From contig JAHLKD010000023.1 of NCBI GenBank assembly GCA_025526935.1, forward strand, positions 372,001 to 436,000: a stretch of 64,000 nt of DNA, written 5' to 3'. Positions 21,877-34,832 of the stretch are shown here, one piece after another; position 1 is the stretch's first letter, and each line of letters opens with the position of its first letter. The notes under the pieces were generated by a model. That model did no database searches. It saw nothing but the letters and a program-made list of their open reading frames with translations, and was not told the DNA's origin. This stretch comes from Cladochytrium replicatum (lineage: Eukaryota; Chytridiomycota; Chytridiomycetes; Cladochytriales; Cladochytriaceae). The position numbers were made by a program, and so were the translations under genes.

Positions 21877-23552
21877 ATGCCTGGTGCTACCACAACCCCT
21901 GCTCAGGTCGGCATCGCCAACCTGCCCAACCAGCGTCACAAGCTGGTCTCTAAGAAGGGCACTAATTTCACCGTCATGGTTGTCGGTATGTATTTGTGTG
22001 GGTCATGCCGCTGCATTTCTGACTTAATCATCCCAGGCGAATCCGGTCTCGGAAAGACCACCTTCATCAACACCCTCTTCACCACCCTTCTCAGAGAATA
22101 CAAAAAGCCGGAGGACCGCTTCAAAAAGCAGCTCGAACGCACCGTTCAGATCGATGTGGTCCGCGCTGACATTGAGGAGAAGGGTTTCAACGTCCGTCTT
22201 GCCATCATCGACACCCCCGGCTTCGGCGACTACGTCAACAACCAGGACTGCTGGGTCCCCATCGTTGAGTTCATCGACGAACAACACCTGGCCTACATGC
22301 AGCACGAGTCCAGGCCCAACAGGAAGAGCCCCGACGACATGCGCGTCCATGTCTGCCTCTACTTTATCCAGCCCACCGGCCACAAGTGAGTATCTGATGC
22401 GACTGAGGAGTTTGGGCGGAGGAAACCAAAAGCTGTGGGAGAATGTGTACTGCCAGTGGAAGCGATACGTTGGTTGACGATTGAAAATCGATCGGGCGAT
22501 CCGTTGTGGTTATTTCTTACGTGTTTTGCTGGTGTCAACACTCTTCTATTGTCATGCTGTCATCTTGCATGCATGGTTGGACGTAACAATACTAGGAAAC
22601 TCTGTGGCTGACCTCTGCTCTGCAGTCTCCGGCCGCTGGACATTGAAGTGATGAAGCAGCTCGGCACCCGCGTCAACCTCATCCCCATCATCGCAAAGGC
22701 GGACACACTCACCCCCACCGACATTATTGCCTTCAAGGACCGTGTCCGCGACGCCATCTCACACCACGGCATCCAGGTCTTCGCTCCCCCCACCCTGTCG
22801 GACGACGAAGAGAGTGCTAAACGGAACGTTAGCACCTTGGTAAGTTGAGGAGATTGGAGGTGGAAACACCGCTGAGGCAAATAGTCCAATATGCTAAATG
22901 CACTCACTCTAGAGTGCCATGCCCTTCTCGGTCATTGGAAGCGACACCGACATTGATGTTGGTGGAAAGAAGGTCCGTGGACGCCAGTACCTCTGGGGTG
23001 CTGCCGAAGGTAAACTTATCATAAATTAACCATTGCAAATCAACTCATCCATTTCATTAAGTCGAGAACGAAGCCCACTGTGACTTTGTCAAGCTCCGCA
23101 ACCTACTTATTCGGTATGTGTTCTGATTTCACTCCCCGTTCATTTTATCTTTTGCTGATGTTCCGTTAGAACCCACATGCACGACCTGATCGGGACTACT
23201 GAGGACACTCACTACGAGAACTACCGCTCCTCGAGGCTCGCGTCTGAGGGCCGCTCGGATGACGACCCAGTCGTTCGCGCTCGCAAAGCGCTCGAGTCGC
23301 GCATGAAGGCTGAGGAAGACCAGCTCCGCAAACGCTTCACGGACCAGGTGCGATCCGAGGAAGCTCGGTTCCGAAAGTGGGAGCAGCAGGTATGCGTTCA
23401 GGATCGAGTTGTTAAGACATCATGGCTAATGTGAATCTTTTCAGTTGATCGCTGAGAGAGACAGGTTGAACAAGGACCTTGAGCTGCAGCACAGGATGGT
23501 GAAGCAGCTCGAGGAGGAAGTCGAAGAGCTGGCTTTGGGCCGACGAGGTTAA
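21877..23552 (+). CDS. CDC3: Septin, CDC3/AspB type
   Basis: Seven exons (21877-21985, 22037-22385, 22626-22839, 22913-23009, 23062-23113, 23170-23389, 23445-23552) join in phase to give 382 residues. After a short N-terminus come [17 protein letters not shown] (polybasic region), the P-loop GESGLGKTT (G1), [11 protein letters not shown] (G3), the AKAD motif (G4), and the septin unique element around [22 protein letters not shown]-terminal coiled coil rich in Glu, Arg and Lys follows ([19 protein letters not shown], then [12 protein letters not shown]). The N-terminal wording and coiled coil fit the CDC3/AspB/Spn1 group. Family knowledge: septins form GTP-binding heteropolymers at the cortex and division sites. 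The 5' intron is in phase 1, inside the Gly codon before the P-loop. Confidence 0.96.
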
Positions 23553-23856
23553 AACGGCCGGTTATCCTTGCAGGGGAGTGATCTCAATCTCACGCCTGGC
23601 GCGAGGGTCTCAGATCTTGAACCTGTTCGAAAACTCTCTTTTCTACACACATCTCTCGGTTATTCTTGCTGCGACAAGCATAAAATGTTATCTTCCTCTT
23701 TCAGAAATCGGCTCTGCCTTCGGGAACCCGCGTTCCTTTTTTTCTTTTTTGTTTTCAGTTTTGCGCATGCGATTTTTTGTGTCGATCTGGGATCCTTCGA
23801 CTTATGATACAGACATAGAACTATCAAAATTTCACACTTCAAGCCACGGGCTAACG

Positions 23857-26800
23857 ATGAGCGCAGAGGTGCGACCGGACGTTCTCCTGTCAGGAGATCT
23901 GCTAACCTGGGTGCGAGAGCAAACCTCCGCACCAGATCTCACCATCGACGATTGTCTGCACGGCTTCCCACTCCTCCAGGTGTCCTGATTGCTCCCCAAA
24001 GCATGTTTTCCCTTAATATTCTAACTACCTATGCACCAAGATCTGTGCCCTTCAATGGCCCTCGTCCTTTGATCTCTCGACATACCCAACGTCCGAACAA
24101 ACCTTCTTGGCACTGCGCGAGGGTCTCGAACGCGTACCCGGTTCACAGGACGGGATCGCGTACCTTTCCGTGATCGGCGGGGAAGCCGACATCGAAACGC
24201 GGGAAAACGCGTGCTCGAGGTTTCTCGATTGGATCAGGAGTGTCAAAATGCTGGACCCCGTGTTTAGGGAAGCGGAATCAAGCCTTGGCGAGGATCTGGA
24301 GAGCTACGAGAACACCGAGGTTTTGGATCCCCATATACACTCAAAAATTGTACAAAACTTCCTAACTTACAGGTGTCGTTTCGAATCGGAATTCGATGGC
24401 TCATGTCGTTTCTTCGATCCCGCTCGAAGGATTCCACAACCTTGGAAACACTCTCGGACGGATCCACAAACGTAAGCGAAGTTCGTAATCTTTAAGAAAA
24501 GCAATCCATCAAATTATGAAAACAATTACGCCAGACGATCAACGGCGCGACGGTACACGCACTCTGTTCCGGCGAGCTGTACACCCGCGCGTTCCACCTC
24601 GCAACGTCAAAGCTTCCCGAATACGGGATGCTGCTGGAATCACTCGTGGACGGCGGGTGGCTCAAGCTCAAGAGAAGCATGATCGGATCTGTGCGGGACA
24701 TGATGGCCGAACGGCACCCGTTCTACGAGGTAAAACGTGAAAATGTCCAAAAAGATTCGCTGAGACGGTCTCTCTTTGAAGTGTATACATGCGACTATCA
24801 TTGAGAGTCTCATGGCGGCGAGTTACGCCGATTTAAGTGTCGACACGATCGTTTCCGAGCTCCAGTTAAGAGAACACAAAGCGTTTGTGCCGCGTCTGAT
24901 TCTCACTGTGTTTATATACACATATAAAAAGACGCATTGAGCCTAAACAGCGGTATTCGCCGTTCGACCTCCACGATGCACTTCTCCTCTGGACCCAGCT
25001 CTGCCGCCAGTGTTCGAAATCCAGCCCTGCTCCCGATGACGACGACGTAGACGGCGACCTCGCGACTTTACTTCTAGACGGTCGCTCTTTCGCCGGCGTG
25101 CTCTCATTCTACCTCACACTCCCGATTCCAACCGTTCCCACCAACCCCCGAGACGTATTGTCCTGGGTGGTCGAGACCGCGGGACACAAAGCGGGCGTGC
25201 GCGCCTCTTGGACAGTCGACGAAGTCATTGCGGAATGCGGCAAGGGAAATGCCGGGGGCGTGAGGTCGGGGCTTGTCGCGTTCCTGTGCGAGCTGTTCAG
25301 GTTTGCTTGTGGGATTGCGGAAGCGGAGCAAGGCGATATTTCAGAGGTGAAGGAGAAGAAGGAGCCGGAGGTTGGGGAGGAGGTACACAGGGAGCCGATT
25401 GAGGTTGATGAGGAGGCAGCAGCGCAGGTCGCGCCGTCGGCAGAACGGCATGAGATGGCATCTACGGCCGCGAAAAGTACGACAGGTGATCTCGAGGACA
25501 GGCACTCTGCCTCCTCGGCCATGATTCCTCCATCCGCCACGTCGATTTCGAACAAAACGGAAGAGATGCCAGAACAGAGTGGTTTTGAGCCTGCAGTTGC
25601 GGACATGTCGCCAAAAGTTCAACCTGAAAGAAAAGCTCACCAAGCAAGGGAATGCGTGCCTCAAGATGAGAAGCCTCGGACACCAGTGGACTCGGACGTT
25701 GTGATCAAAGAATTTGATGCTCCAGCGAAGAAAGCCGAAGGGAAACAGCGTGTGCCTAAGCGGGTCCGGGCAGAACGGAAATCCGGGAAAGTGAAGCTTC
25801 GTTTTCGCGGCAGCAGATCGGCGAAGGAGATCACTGCAGCCATTGTCAAGACGAATGTGGTTGCCGAACATATCGCAGAGGTCGGGAAGTTGGGTCATCA
25901 GGAGCCTGAGTTGCTGACGCAAATCACCCCTCGAGAGGTAGCTCAGGCGTGTGTTGAAGGATCGCCGAATGAGGGTGATACAAACCCTGTTATTGAATCT
26001 ATGGAACCTGTTTCAGTTGCAAGTTGTGAAATCAAAGAGTCAGCACGTAGCTTGACCTCGACAAATGAGTCACCACCCATTGTGAAAAGTCAAATTCCTT
26101 CGAAACGAAGTCAACTTCGCAGCACTGTGCGGGAATGGGTCTCCGGAGCACTTTCGAAACAAAACAGTGGACATCCAACCGCAACAGGAAATTGCTCTTT
26201 CAGACAAGAACATCAGATTAATACAGCAGCTGATCGAGTTCCTCACCTCCCAAATTTACGCTCTGTTGTGAACACAGCCGATGGTATCATCGTAAAAGCG
26301 GTTGGAAAAATGACCAGCAACGTGGGAATCCAGGTCAAAGAAATGAAGCTGCCGCAGATACGATCTGAGCCTTTGTCACTGGTCAGATCAATATCAACAA
26401 GTGCTCTGGAACAGACAGACTCAGGGGAGCGCGAAAGCAGCGAGTCTAGCGAGGAGTATGATGCGGAGACACTGACCATGTACGATGGAGGAAAAATACG
26501 CGAAAGTTTTTCCTACTCACAGAGGGTTCGATCCTTCAACAGTCTTGAAATAACGAAAAATGAATACCTAAAATATTCGCAAAGGTAAAAGAAGGGAGAG
26601 TTTGTTTCAGGAAATTAGTACCGCAGAACTGAACTGTAACATTTCATTATTGCAGGCCAGTCCTTGCACTTGATGACAGCTCTGGCGATGAAGATGGGGA
26701 CAGCCCTCCTACACTAAATCTCTTGGAATCGGTATCTCTGCATTCTCGTCCAATTTCAGCACGCTCTGCAGTTTCGAACAGAAGCTCAAACATGATCATT

Positions 26801-28222
26801 CAAGCCGACAGCAACAGACGAGGACATGCAAGCGGAGAATCAGGGGAATCTCTGCAGCAGGTACTGAGAAATGCACGCTCAGCGCTACGCAAAGCCGGAC
26901 TTCCCCGGGCTGCAGGACAGCTGAACCCTGATCAAACATCCAATAACTCAAGTAGTGATGCTTTAAGTAACTGCCCAATGACATACGAGGAGCGCCGAAA
27001 CATGCGCAAAGAGCGGGCCGTAAGTCGAAGAAATTCAATCCCGACGTCTCAAACAGGGCCAGATGAAAGCGAGAAAGTAGACAGCAACTACATGTCAAGT
27101 TGCTCATCCAGCGATGAATGGGAGGATCGATTCATTGAAAGCCTTAATAGTTTCTCAAACCAGGCTAAGGCAATAGTGCCAGACAAGAAGAGAGAAACCA
27201 GTGACAACACCATTAAGGAAGCCACTACACAAAGCTTTACGATCGTGAAGGACATAAAGAAGGTGTCTGGATTAATGGACTATCCTTTGGATGAATCTGG
27301 AATGAACAGTCTAGGTCAACAAACAGTCAGTACAAGTACAACTTCAATCCATGTATTGATGGACTGACCCATCTTTGGTCTCAAGGATACGCTGCGTAAG
27401 GTTATTGAGAAGGGCAGACTTGCAGACAGGCAGAGACACCGAGAAGACTTTTTAAAAAAGTAATCTGTGTTGAGAATGAAGATCTCTTCGTTAACTTTAA
27501 ATTCAGAGAACAGGATCTTGATTTAAAAAAAAGTGTTGATATTGTTGTCCAACATTCTGACACAGCAGCAGAGAAAGTTGAGAATGCAGAATCAGGTAAG
27601 GCATACAAAGAAACATGGGGGACTTCATCATTAAATACATTCAGATCTTTCAGAGAGTTATGTGAAAAGCTTATCTGCAGGATCACACAACTTGAATAGC
27701 CCAGATTCTGGCCAGTTGAGAGCAGAAAAGATGAAGACAAAGAGTACAATAAGGAAGTCCAGAGCACCTCCCACAAACAGTAATTTGATTCGAAATGCCT
27801 TGATCCATGTTTGCCTTGCTGGAGCGGTTAATGACAGCATCAAGAAAGAAGTACTTGAAGTAAGGTTTTGTCTTTGGAAACGACAAAACATTTACTTATA
27901 TATATCTCTTAAGAATCTCTCTGCTTCCAGCGCTTCTCACTTTATACTTCTGTTTCGAGGTGAAAGAAATCATGCATTCAGAGGGCTTTACACATATGAG
28001 CCAACTGCTTCTGTAATCTGCAAGTGCTATTCAGGATCCATTGGGCCTGACACCATTTCTGAAAAGGAAGTGTCAGAGTTTTACAAGTATGACTCTGCAA
28101 CAAGAGAGTTCAAGCCTCTGCCTACCCGCCACTTTGGCCGGAGTGTACATGCAGTTGTAATGAGTTCACATTTGAATAGTATGCATGCTGGAAAGTGGGT
28201 GCAGAAGCCAATACCGAACTAA
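23857..28222 (+). CDS. CAMSAP: CAMSAP/Patronin-like microtubule minus-end protein (CH + CKK domains)
   Basis: Eleven exons close in phase: 23857-23979, 24041-24319, 24373-24471, 24535-24729, 24782-24886, 24951-26584, 26656-27325, 27386-27459, 27507-27595, 27654-27859, 27914-28222. They give 1260 residues. The N-terminal part reads like the CAMSAP calponin-homology region: GELYTRAFHLATSKLPEYG, FDLHDALLLWTQLC, LLLDGRSFAGVLSFYL, then VAFLCELFRFAC. A disordered, charged middle of roughly 700 residues follows, then a coiled coil (DTLRKVIEKGRLADRQRHRE). The last 130 residues form a CKK domain: NALIHVCLAGAVNDSIKKEV, HFILLFRGERNHAFRGLYTY, EVSEFYKYDSATREFKPLP, HFGRSVHAVVMSSHL. Family knowledge: CKK binds microtubule minus ends and CAMSAPs protect them. 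The donor of intron 7 (GTCAGT at 27326) is a judgement between two options. Both ends of the protein match the family, so the call does not depend on that. Confidence 0.88.
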
Positions 28223-28340
28223 GCTCATTTCTTCCTGTGATAAAGTGCACTTACAATAAACTCAGTACTTACTAATATTTTGATCTGAATCTTATAAATT
28301 TTTGCCACACCAAGCCCCTTCGCCAACCCAATCCAATCCG

Positions 28341-31300
28341 ATGGTGAACATTCCTCCACTGACAACGCTGTCAAGACACGTCGAATACGTCCTGGTTGCG
28401 GAGTTTGACATCGACAAGGGCGCTTCGCTCGCTCATCAATACCCGGAACCGACAGGGGCCGACGAACAGTGCGTTCGTAGATTATTGCCATCTCGAAACA
28501 GAAATGCTTAAGATTCCATTCATGCAGCTTTCTCGCTGAGTTGATGCTGCCGGATGGTGCGCACTTGCGTGAGGAAGATTGGACCGTATTTTTTTTGAAC
28601 CAAAAAGAAGGACGCGAGGTTGGTTTAGATGTTTGTCATCTACGAAAGTTCCCTAATGGTTGCCGGAATAGAATCAGTCGTGGAATCTCAAACCCCTGAC
28701 CGCCATCAACGACGAGTTCATCAAGTACTTTGGCGAAATTAATGATCGAAAAGTGAATGAATCTCACCTCGTCATTTTCAGCTCTAGACCACTGCTCCAG
28801 CTTTGGGGCTGGTCTTACTTTTCCCCTTCGGGCGGTATGCTGGGATTATTTCTTAAATTTCTATGTTGCTTAATTCTGCAATGATTTGATCAGAATGGAC
28901 TCCAATGTCCCCTTCAACGAGGGTAATCGCCCGTTTGGACGACTTTAACATCAGTTTGTATGATGAATCTTGCGCAAAACTATTGCATGAAATGTGCGAC
29001 GATGAATCTTAGATGGGTTTCTAATTCTGACGATGCCGTCAATAGATCCTTTAATTCTGACGTTGATTATCGGCAAGTCGAGAGCTGCTGCATATACTTA
29101 CTCGTGGACCATCGCGTCTTAGGTATGCGCTTTCCTTCAGTATTGGACCCATTTAGCTAACAGAAATTTCCCAGTGATACGATTTGAATCCTCTGATGAT
29201 GAGTTCATGTTTCTCAACGCCATTGAAAACCCCTCCATCTGCAACCGTCGCTATCGACCTAATTATGGTATTTAATAGATCTCTCCTCTCTATACGTTTT
29301 TAATGAAGATTCCCATGTCAGAGCTGCCTCCTGCACCAATCCCCAAACATGAAGGAACCCCACCTCCACTCTTATACACTCTCAGTCTCGTGCGAACAAA
29401 ATTAATCCCTGGTGTTAAGCGCGGTGCATTGGTGAAAGCGATGGCCATCGCCACAAGACATCAATGGATCCAAGTTTTCAAGGTATTTATCTATTGTCCA
29501 TCTTATTCTTTCGACTGAAAATGTTGTTTAGCCTCTTTTAGTTCTTGCCCTGGAGAAGTATCTGCAATCTGGGGACGTTGCCATTGTACAAAATTTATAC
29601 AGATCAATCAACAGCATGGATCTTTCTGCCATGCCTCGACTATCGATGGACGAGAGGAAAATATTACGTGCGTCCGAGGATAAGAACATGTTCGAAGAAC
29701 GATTTTGGGAGATGGAAGAGCGTGCGGCGTTGGAGAAATTCGAGGACGACGCTGCTTCCGGGATCAACCACGGCCCTGGGATTGACATCCGCAAACCTGT
29801 CGAAAGTTCCTACCAACAACTTCAGCCTTCCAGCGGATCGTTCAACGGTACCGGTGACAGAAGCACATCAGGTGGAAGTGCAATGCATATCGCTCCGGCC
29901 CATGCGATTCCCAGGCGGATCGCGGATACAAAGTTGCAACGAGGCAACTCAAATGCGGCATCGTTTAGCTCCAACGGCCGAAAGAGTAGCATCGCTAGCT
30001 CTTTGAGCTCTAAAAATACTGCTAAAACCCATAAAGATCGGCAATTCTTCGAAACAAAGATTGGATTTGATGGAATTATGGTCCCTGTCCGGATACCGTT
30101 GACAATGCTACCAGAGGAGGTCGGAGAGGTACGTTGATCTCGCGCTTTCCACCTAGAGAGACACTGACGACAGATAACAGTTTTCTGTTGCCCGCCTTGT
30201 TTCGACCTTCTCTATTTTCCCAACACCATTTCCTCAACCTCCCAGTTCAGTATCTTCTGCTCCTGCTGCAGGTACAGCTCCTTCCGCTCCGCCGACCTCG
30301 CAGAGTGTTGGTGGCCCTAACGTGCAGTATCGCCTCGGTGCTCCGTACTACTGGCATCCTCACCTGGACACTGGGCCAACCACTCCCGCGTTGGTGGTTC
30401 TGGTGAATGCGATTCTCACTCAGAAGAGAGTACTGTTCTTGGGACACGGAAAGCCAGCTGGAGAAGTTATGAACTTTGTATTGTCAGCGTGTGCGATAGC
30501 GGGCGGAGGTGCACTCTTGCGTGGCTTTACCGAGCGATGTTTTCCGTACATAGGCTTGCAAGGGCTGGATCTATTGCTGAGCACGTGGGTTCCTACGTTG
30601 ACATAAGACATCATATGAATTGACCAGTTCTGATTTGTCAGGCCCGGTTACATAGCTGGAGTTACAAACCCTGTGTTTGAAGAACAAACTAGTTGGTGGG
30701 ACGTTTTGTGTAACATCAACACTGGCAAAGTGATGGTCAGCCCAAAAATTGAACCAGCCCCCCCTCCAGCAGCTGGGCAGCCCTCGGACATGGGGAACAC
30801 TCAGCAGGCGGAACTTTACGATCGCCTAACAGGATCTTGGGAACCCGATATCGACCTCATTCAGGACGCGACCACGTCCATAGGTGCACACGTTGCAGAA
30901 GTATACATCCGCCAAAAGTTTTATGATTACGTGCATCGTGTTGTGGAGGTTGCGGGCTCGCTCGAGCAGGAGCTCTTCGGGCAGACGTCGATCGGACTGA
31001 CTGCCAACGACTTTGGAGGATCTCAAATAGCTGTAGATATCGGAATCGGCACGTTCTTTCCTGATTCCAACAGTCGAAAGCGCGAGATTAGCTTCTTGCG
31101 CAACCGAATTGAAGGTTGGAGGGCAACCAGGAGTTATGTTTACCTGCAGAAGGTGAGTGATTTACATATGCTCGCATATGGTACTAAAGAACAGGTGCAG
31201 GACTTTCAATCCCTTGTGCGCCGACGGGCTTTCCGCACGACAGATGTTCGCCATGCGATCTCTCGGCTACGATTTGGGCAGTATATTACAGATTCCAACA

Positions 31301-33933
31301 CACTCAAAATATACCTTGGACTCCAAGACGTGCTTGCGGCGGGTTCAGACCTCCAGATTTCAGAGTTTTTGACGTACGTGCCGCAAGCTTCGGGCGGTCT
31401 TTTTCCGATTGCCATGGGACTTCTCCATCCACGATGGGAGGTGCGACGCGCAGCCTGTCGAATAATGGCACGCCTCGACTGGCATAAGGTGATTTCCAAC
31501 ACCGCTTGATGAAAATGTTCTCGTCCCTGACGGACTCTCGTTTAGGTCGGGAACCGCTTTATTGCACATCTTAATCCGTTCATTCGAGCCGCATACGAGA
31601 AGGCTTGTAGATTGTTCTTGGAAAGTGTGGAAGACGATATGATTGCAGACTTTGGAGCCATGGCTGTCACTCAAGGCTCGTCATATGTGGTGTCAATGAC
31701 CAGAGGGATTAGCGTACGAGCAGCGGATCCAAAGTCAGGAAACCCGATGGGACTCGCTGTGCAGCCGAGTCAGGAGTTCCAACCACTCCAAAGGAACTTT
31801 GGTAATATGGCCAACGACATCCATATTCCTCCACGCGGTGAATCTGCGGCGAATGCATATCAAATGGGGGCGCCGCTGCCTATGGGTACCGCAAACGATT
31901 CAACTGATCAGCTTGCGCGTGGTCAAGGCGGGCCAAGAGTTGAGCTTGGGTATGGCCCAGATGGGCCGGACATGTATCAAGCGGGACCGGAAGTACACCA
32001 CCATGCTGATAAATCGGAAAAGGCGGAGAAACCAGGGAGATGGCCATGGAGTCGGGACAAATCCGTCGATAAAGGGGACGAAGATCACGGAACTGTTAAG
32101 CACGAGCTTGGGACCATCAAAACGGACTTGGGAAGCACAAAGCAAACGAGTCCGAAGAGTCCACGGAAGGGACTTGGAGGACTTTTCAACCGGCTCGGTG
32201 GGGACAGTTCGAAGACTTCTCCTAGTAAAAGCTTGACTCCCCAGGATAATTCCGCTGTGTTGCAAAAGCTGCTACTGCAGCAGCAGCAACAGGCGATGCT
32301 GCTGAGCAGCAAGTTGGACAATCTCGTGTCGGGCCCAACGGTTCAAATCGAGGACACTCTCAACCCTGAGTTCCGTAAGCTGTATAACACCGTGGCATCT
32401 CCTGCAGGCCCGGGAACGCGCAAGGAAGACCAGCCTGTCAAAGCTGCTGACGGAGCATTGCCTGAAGGCTTGGGCTTTTCTCTGGATGCCGACGAAGGTA
32501 ATTCCGACGAAGAGAACATTTTGGCAGCACGAGCGAACAAGTCTATGCCAAACATACCCGCAGGAACGCCTGAAAGCTCACCGGCACGGATTGAACAGCC
32601 TTCGAGTGATCGATCTCGCGCAGGACCAGTTCCGCCCGGTGGATATGGAGATCGCAGCACCAGTCTCCGACTTATGAATGCTCATGCTAGAGATGATTCT
32701 CCCGGCAGGACGCAGCAGCCTGGTTACAACAATTCACCGGGGCAGCAGTACGTTTATTCGTCACCACAGCCTCAGAGGCAAGGAAGCTACAGTGATCAGA
32801 ATTACCAAGACGAGGAGCCATATCAACGTGGGCGACCGGATGTTCGACATCCCAGTCCTCACAGTCCACATGGATCGTTGCACAGCCCATCTCAGAACTT
32901 CCAACTTGGCGCCGTTGGTGTTTCGTCCAGAATTGTGTCACCTGCAGGGCCCGGACGAGGACCATCGGCGTCGCATTCGAGATCAAACTCTGCAGGCTCT
33001 GGACACTCTAGTTCATTTGGGGAAACACCATCTCGCTTCGATGACGTAACTAAAGCTGGTATGGACAGGAACGGGTCGCCTTTCCGCAATCCTGGACCGT
33101 TCGAGAGTCCGGATGGGCGACTACAGCGTGACGGCATTCCCTATTCACCCGGCTATGGAGACGTAGTCGAACGGGCAGATTCGAAGAGATCGCTTGCGGG
33201 CTCGCCACAAGTGGTGGAACGATCAGACTCGAAGAGATCGCAATATGAATTGCCACAAGTGATTGAACGGTCGGATTCTAAGAGATCGCATTTGGATTCG
33301 CCCAGTTCAACCCGCCTTAGCGATCGACCTGTAGCGGACAGTTTTTCAACCCAGCATTTACATCCTTTCAGCCAAACGCAAACAGACCCCAACCCTGAAT
33401 TGCAGTCTAGACGACCGTCTGATGGACAGGAACATACACGGCGTCCTTCAGACACTGCAGCGCACGAGGAGATGGAGCGTGTGAAGCAGTTGCTCAACCA
33501 GCAGAGCGAACGACACAATCAGCTCAAACAGCGACTGGAAGGACTTCGGCGGCGGCCATCGGATGCAAATGATCTGCCGCTTCCGTCGGGACAGCATAGT
33601 GGTGGACGATCTGCGTTTTCGGAGCGCGTGGACTGGCCAAACAGAGCGTTGCCAACAGATCCGCTAAATGCGCCGGTGGCTCGAAAGAATTCTATACAAG
33701 CACAGTTTACGCTACCTGTGCCGCCGAGCGTGATGCCCAATAATCCGCCATCACCACCTGGTGGCGAAAGCCACCACTTGAGCCCCAACTCGGGTACAAC
33801 TGGTGCAGCACCGGGATATGTCGCGCAGTTCAAGAGGTCGACAATGGTGATAACGAGAGGCAGTATGCTCAACTTTGCGGTTGAAGATATCATGGATCAA
33901 TACGGTGACGAGGAGGAGGAGGAGGATTCGTGA
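28341..33933 (+). CDS. AFI1: Afi1/MesA-type DENN-domain polarity protein
   Basis: The start (28341) gives [20 protein letters not shown], the Afi1 N-terminal hallmark. It continues over exons 28341-28468 and 28528-28618 ([20 protein letters not shown]). Exon limits between about 28678 and 29300 are unresolved; there, readable pieces include [18 protein letters not shown]. From 29309 the model closes again: 29309-29482 ([19 protein letters not shown]), 29532-30128, 30181-30584, 30642-31152, 31195-31488, 31546-33933. DENN-type wording includes [34 protein letters not shown] and [12 protein letters not shown]. The last roughly 700 residues are disordered, Ser/Pro/Gln-rich, with three repeats of ERSDSKRS type, and end in [12 protein letters not shown]. 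Family knowledge: yeast Afi1 binds Arf3, and Aspergillus MesA acts in hyphal polarity. The gene lies only 118 bp after CAMSAP on the same strand. Confidence 0.9.
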
Positions 33934-34179
33934 TCTGCTGTTCCGTCGAATGAAGACAAGATTGGTTGATGTTTGTTTTTGGCTAGTGTAGGCAGTGAGG
34001 CTGAATCCATGCTGTCTAATCATCACAACTACTTTGCGAAAGGCAGTTATTGTTTGTGCGCACGCGTCTCTAGAACGCGGGATGCCACCGACGTTCAGCA
34101 AATACTGAGCTCATCGGTATCGCGCCACTCAAAGGCAGGGGTTTGATCCAGGTTCCCCAGCTCCTCAGCATTCGCGCTG

Positions 34180-34620
34180 TTGCATGCCCCTGCAAAATTG
34201 CCTTTCTGTTTATTCCAGAGTCCCCAGAGCCACGAGATCACCGTCAAGAATTACGGCAGCGTTGTTCAGACGGTATCAATCAAGCAAAGCTGGGCTTATC
34301 GTGGATGTTTCGGAATCAAACAGTCCTATATACTCTGATGTGGATTTTCCAGTAACTTTTTCCGCCGGAGGAAGTGCTGCAAGCACCGTCGTTGAGGTTG
34401 CCCTCGCCCCTGGCTCATCCACAACTGTAAAGGTGACCGTCACGGCAAGCACCAGCGTCGTTGAGAAAACTACACGGGAGCAGTCCATCATCCTTGAGTC
34501 TGGATGGATCCGTGCGTTTATGGGAACGGTAGTACAAACACCGTGAACGTTGCTGGATTGGTTGGCGACCACGAACGCTCGCGTGACCGACGAAACACCC
34601 AGTTAGTTTCCGCTTGCAAA
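34180..34620 (+). pseudogene. Fragment of subtilase C-terminal Fn3-like domain, frameshifted
   Basis: Three frames in a row give one continuous Fn3-like beta-sandwich of the kind that follows the catalytic domain in subtilisin-like proteases. First comes SHEITVKNYGSVVQTVSIK. After a shift near 34290 comes AGLIVDVSESNSPIYSDVDF with TVVEVALAPGSSTTVKVTV and SGWIRAFMGTV. After a second shift near 34545 comes TVNVAGLVGDHERSR. No catalytic Asp/His/Ser block lies upstream, where AFI1 ends. It is a broken leftover of a gene, not a working protease. The family call rests on remembered wording of the domain and could be another Ig-like fold. Confidence 0.55.
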
Positions 34621-34832
34621 TGTTTTCGTTATATTGATCGTGTATTTCATCAGGTTGTTTGGTAAGTTCACCGGCTCACCACTTGTGGAACGGCTCCCTG
34701 CTGTCATTCAGTTTATGAGGAAACAAAATCATCCATGTATATTGTTAACGATCAAATGCATGCCGATCGCTGCCAACTAACACCAAAAAAAGTGCGGAGA
34801 TTACCATCCTCACCGCACATCCCCAAAAATCT

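Noticed and set aside
27353-27385. A 33-nt intron in CAMSAP using the GTATTG donor
   Set aside because: It keeps the frame but is shorter than every other intron here; the 60-nt alternative from GTCAGT (27326) also keeps the frame and was preferred, though not proven.
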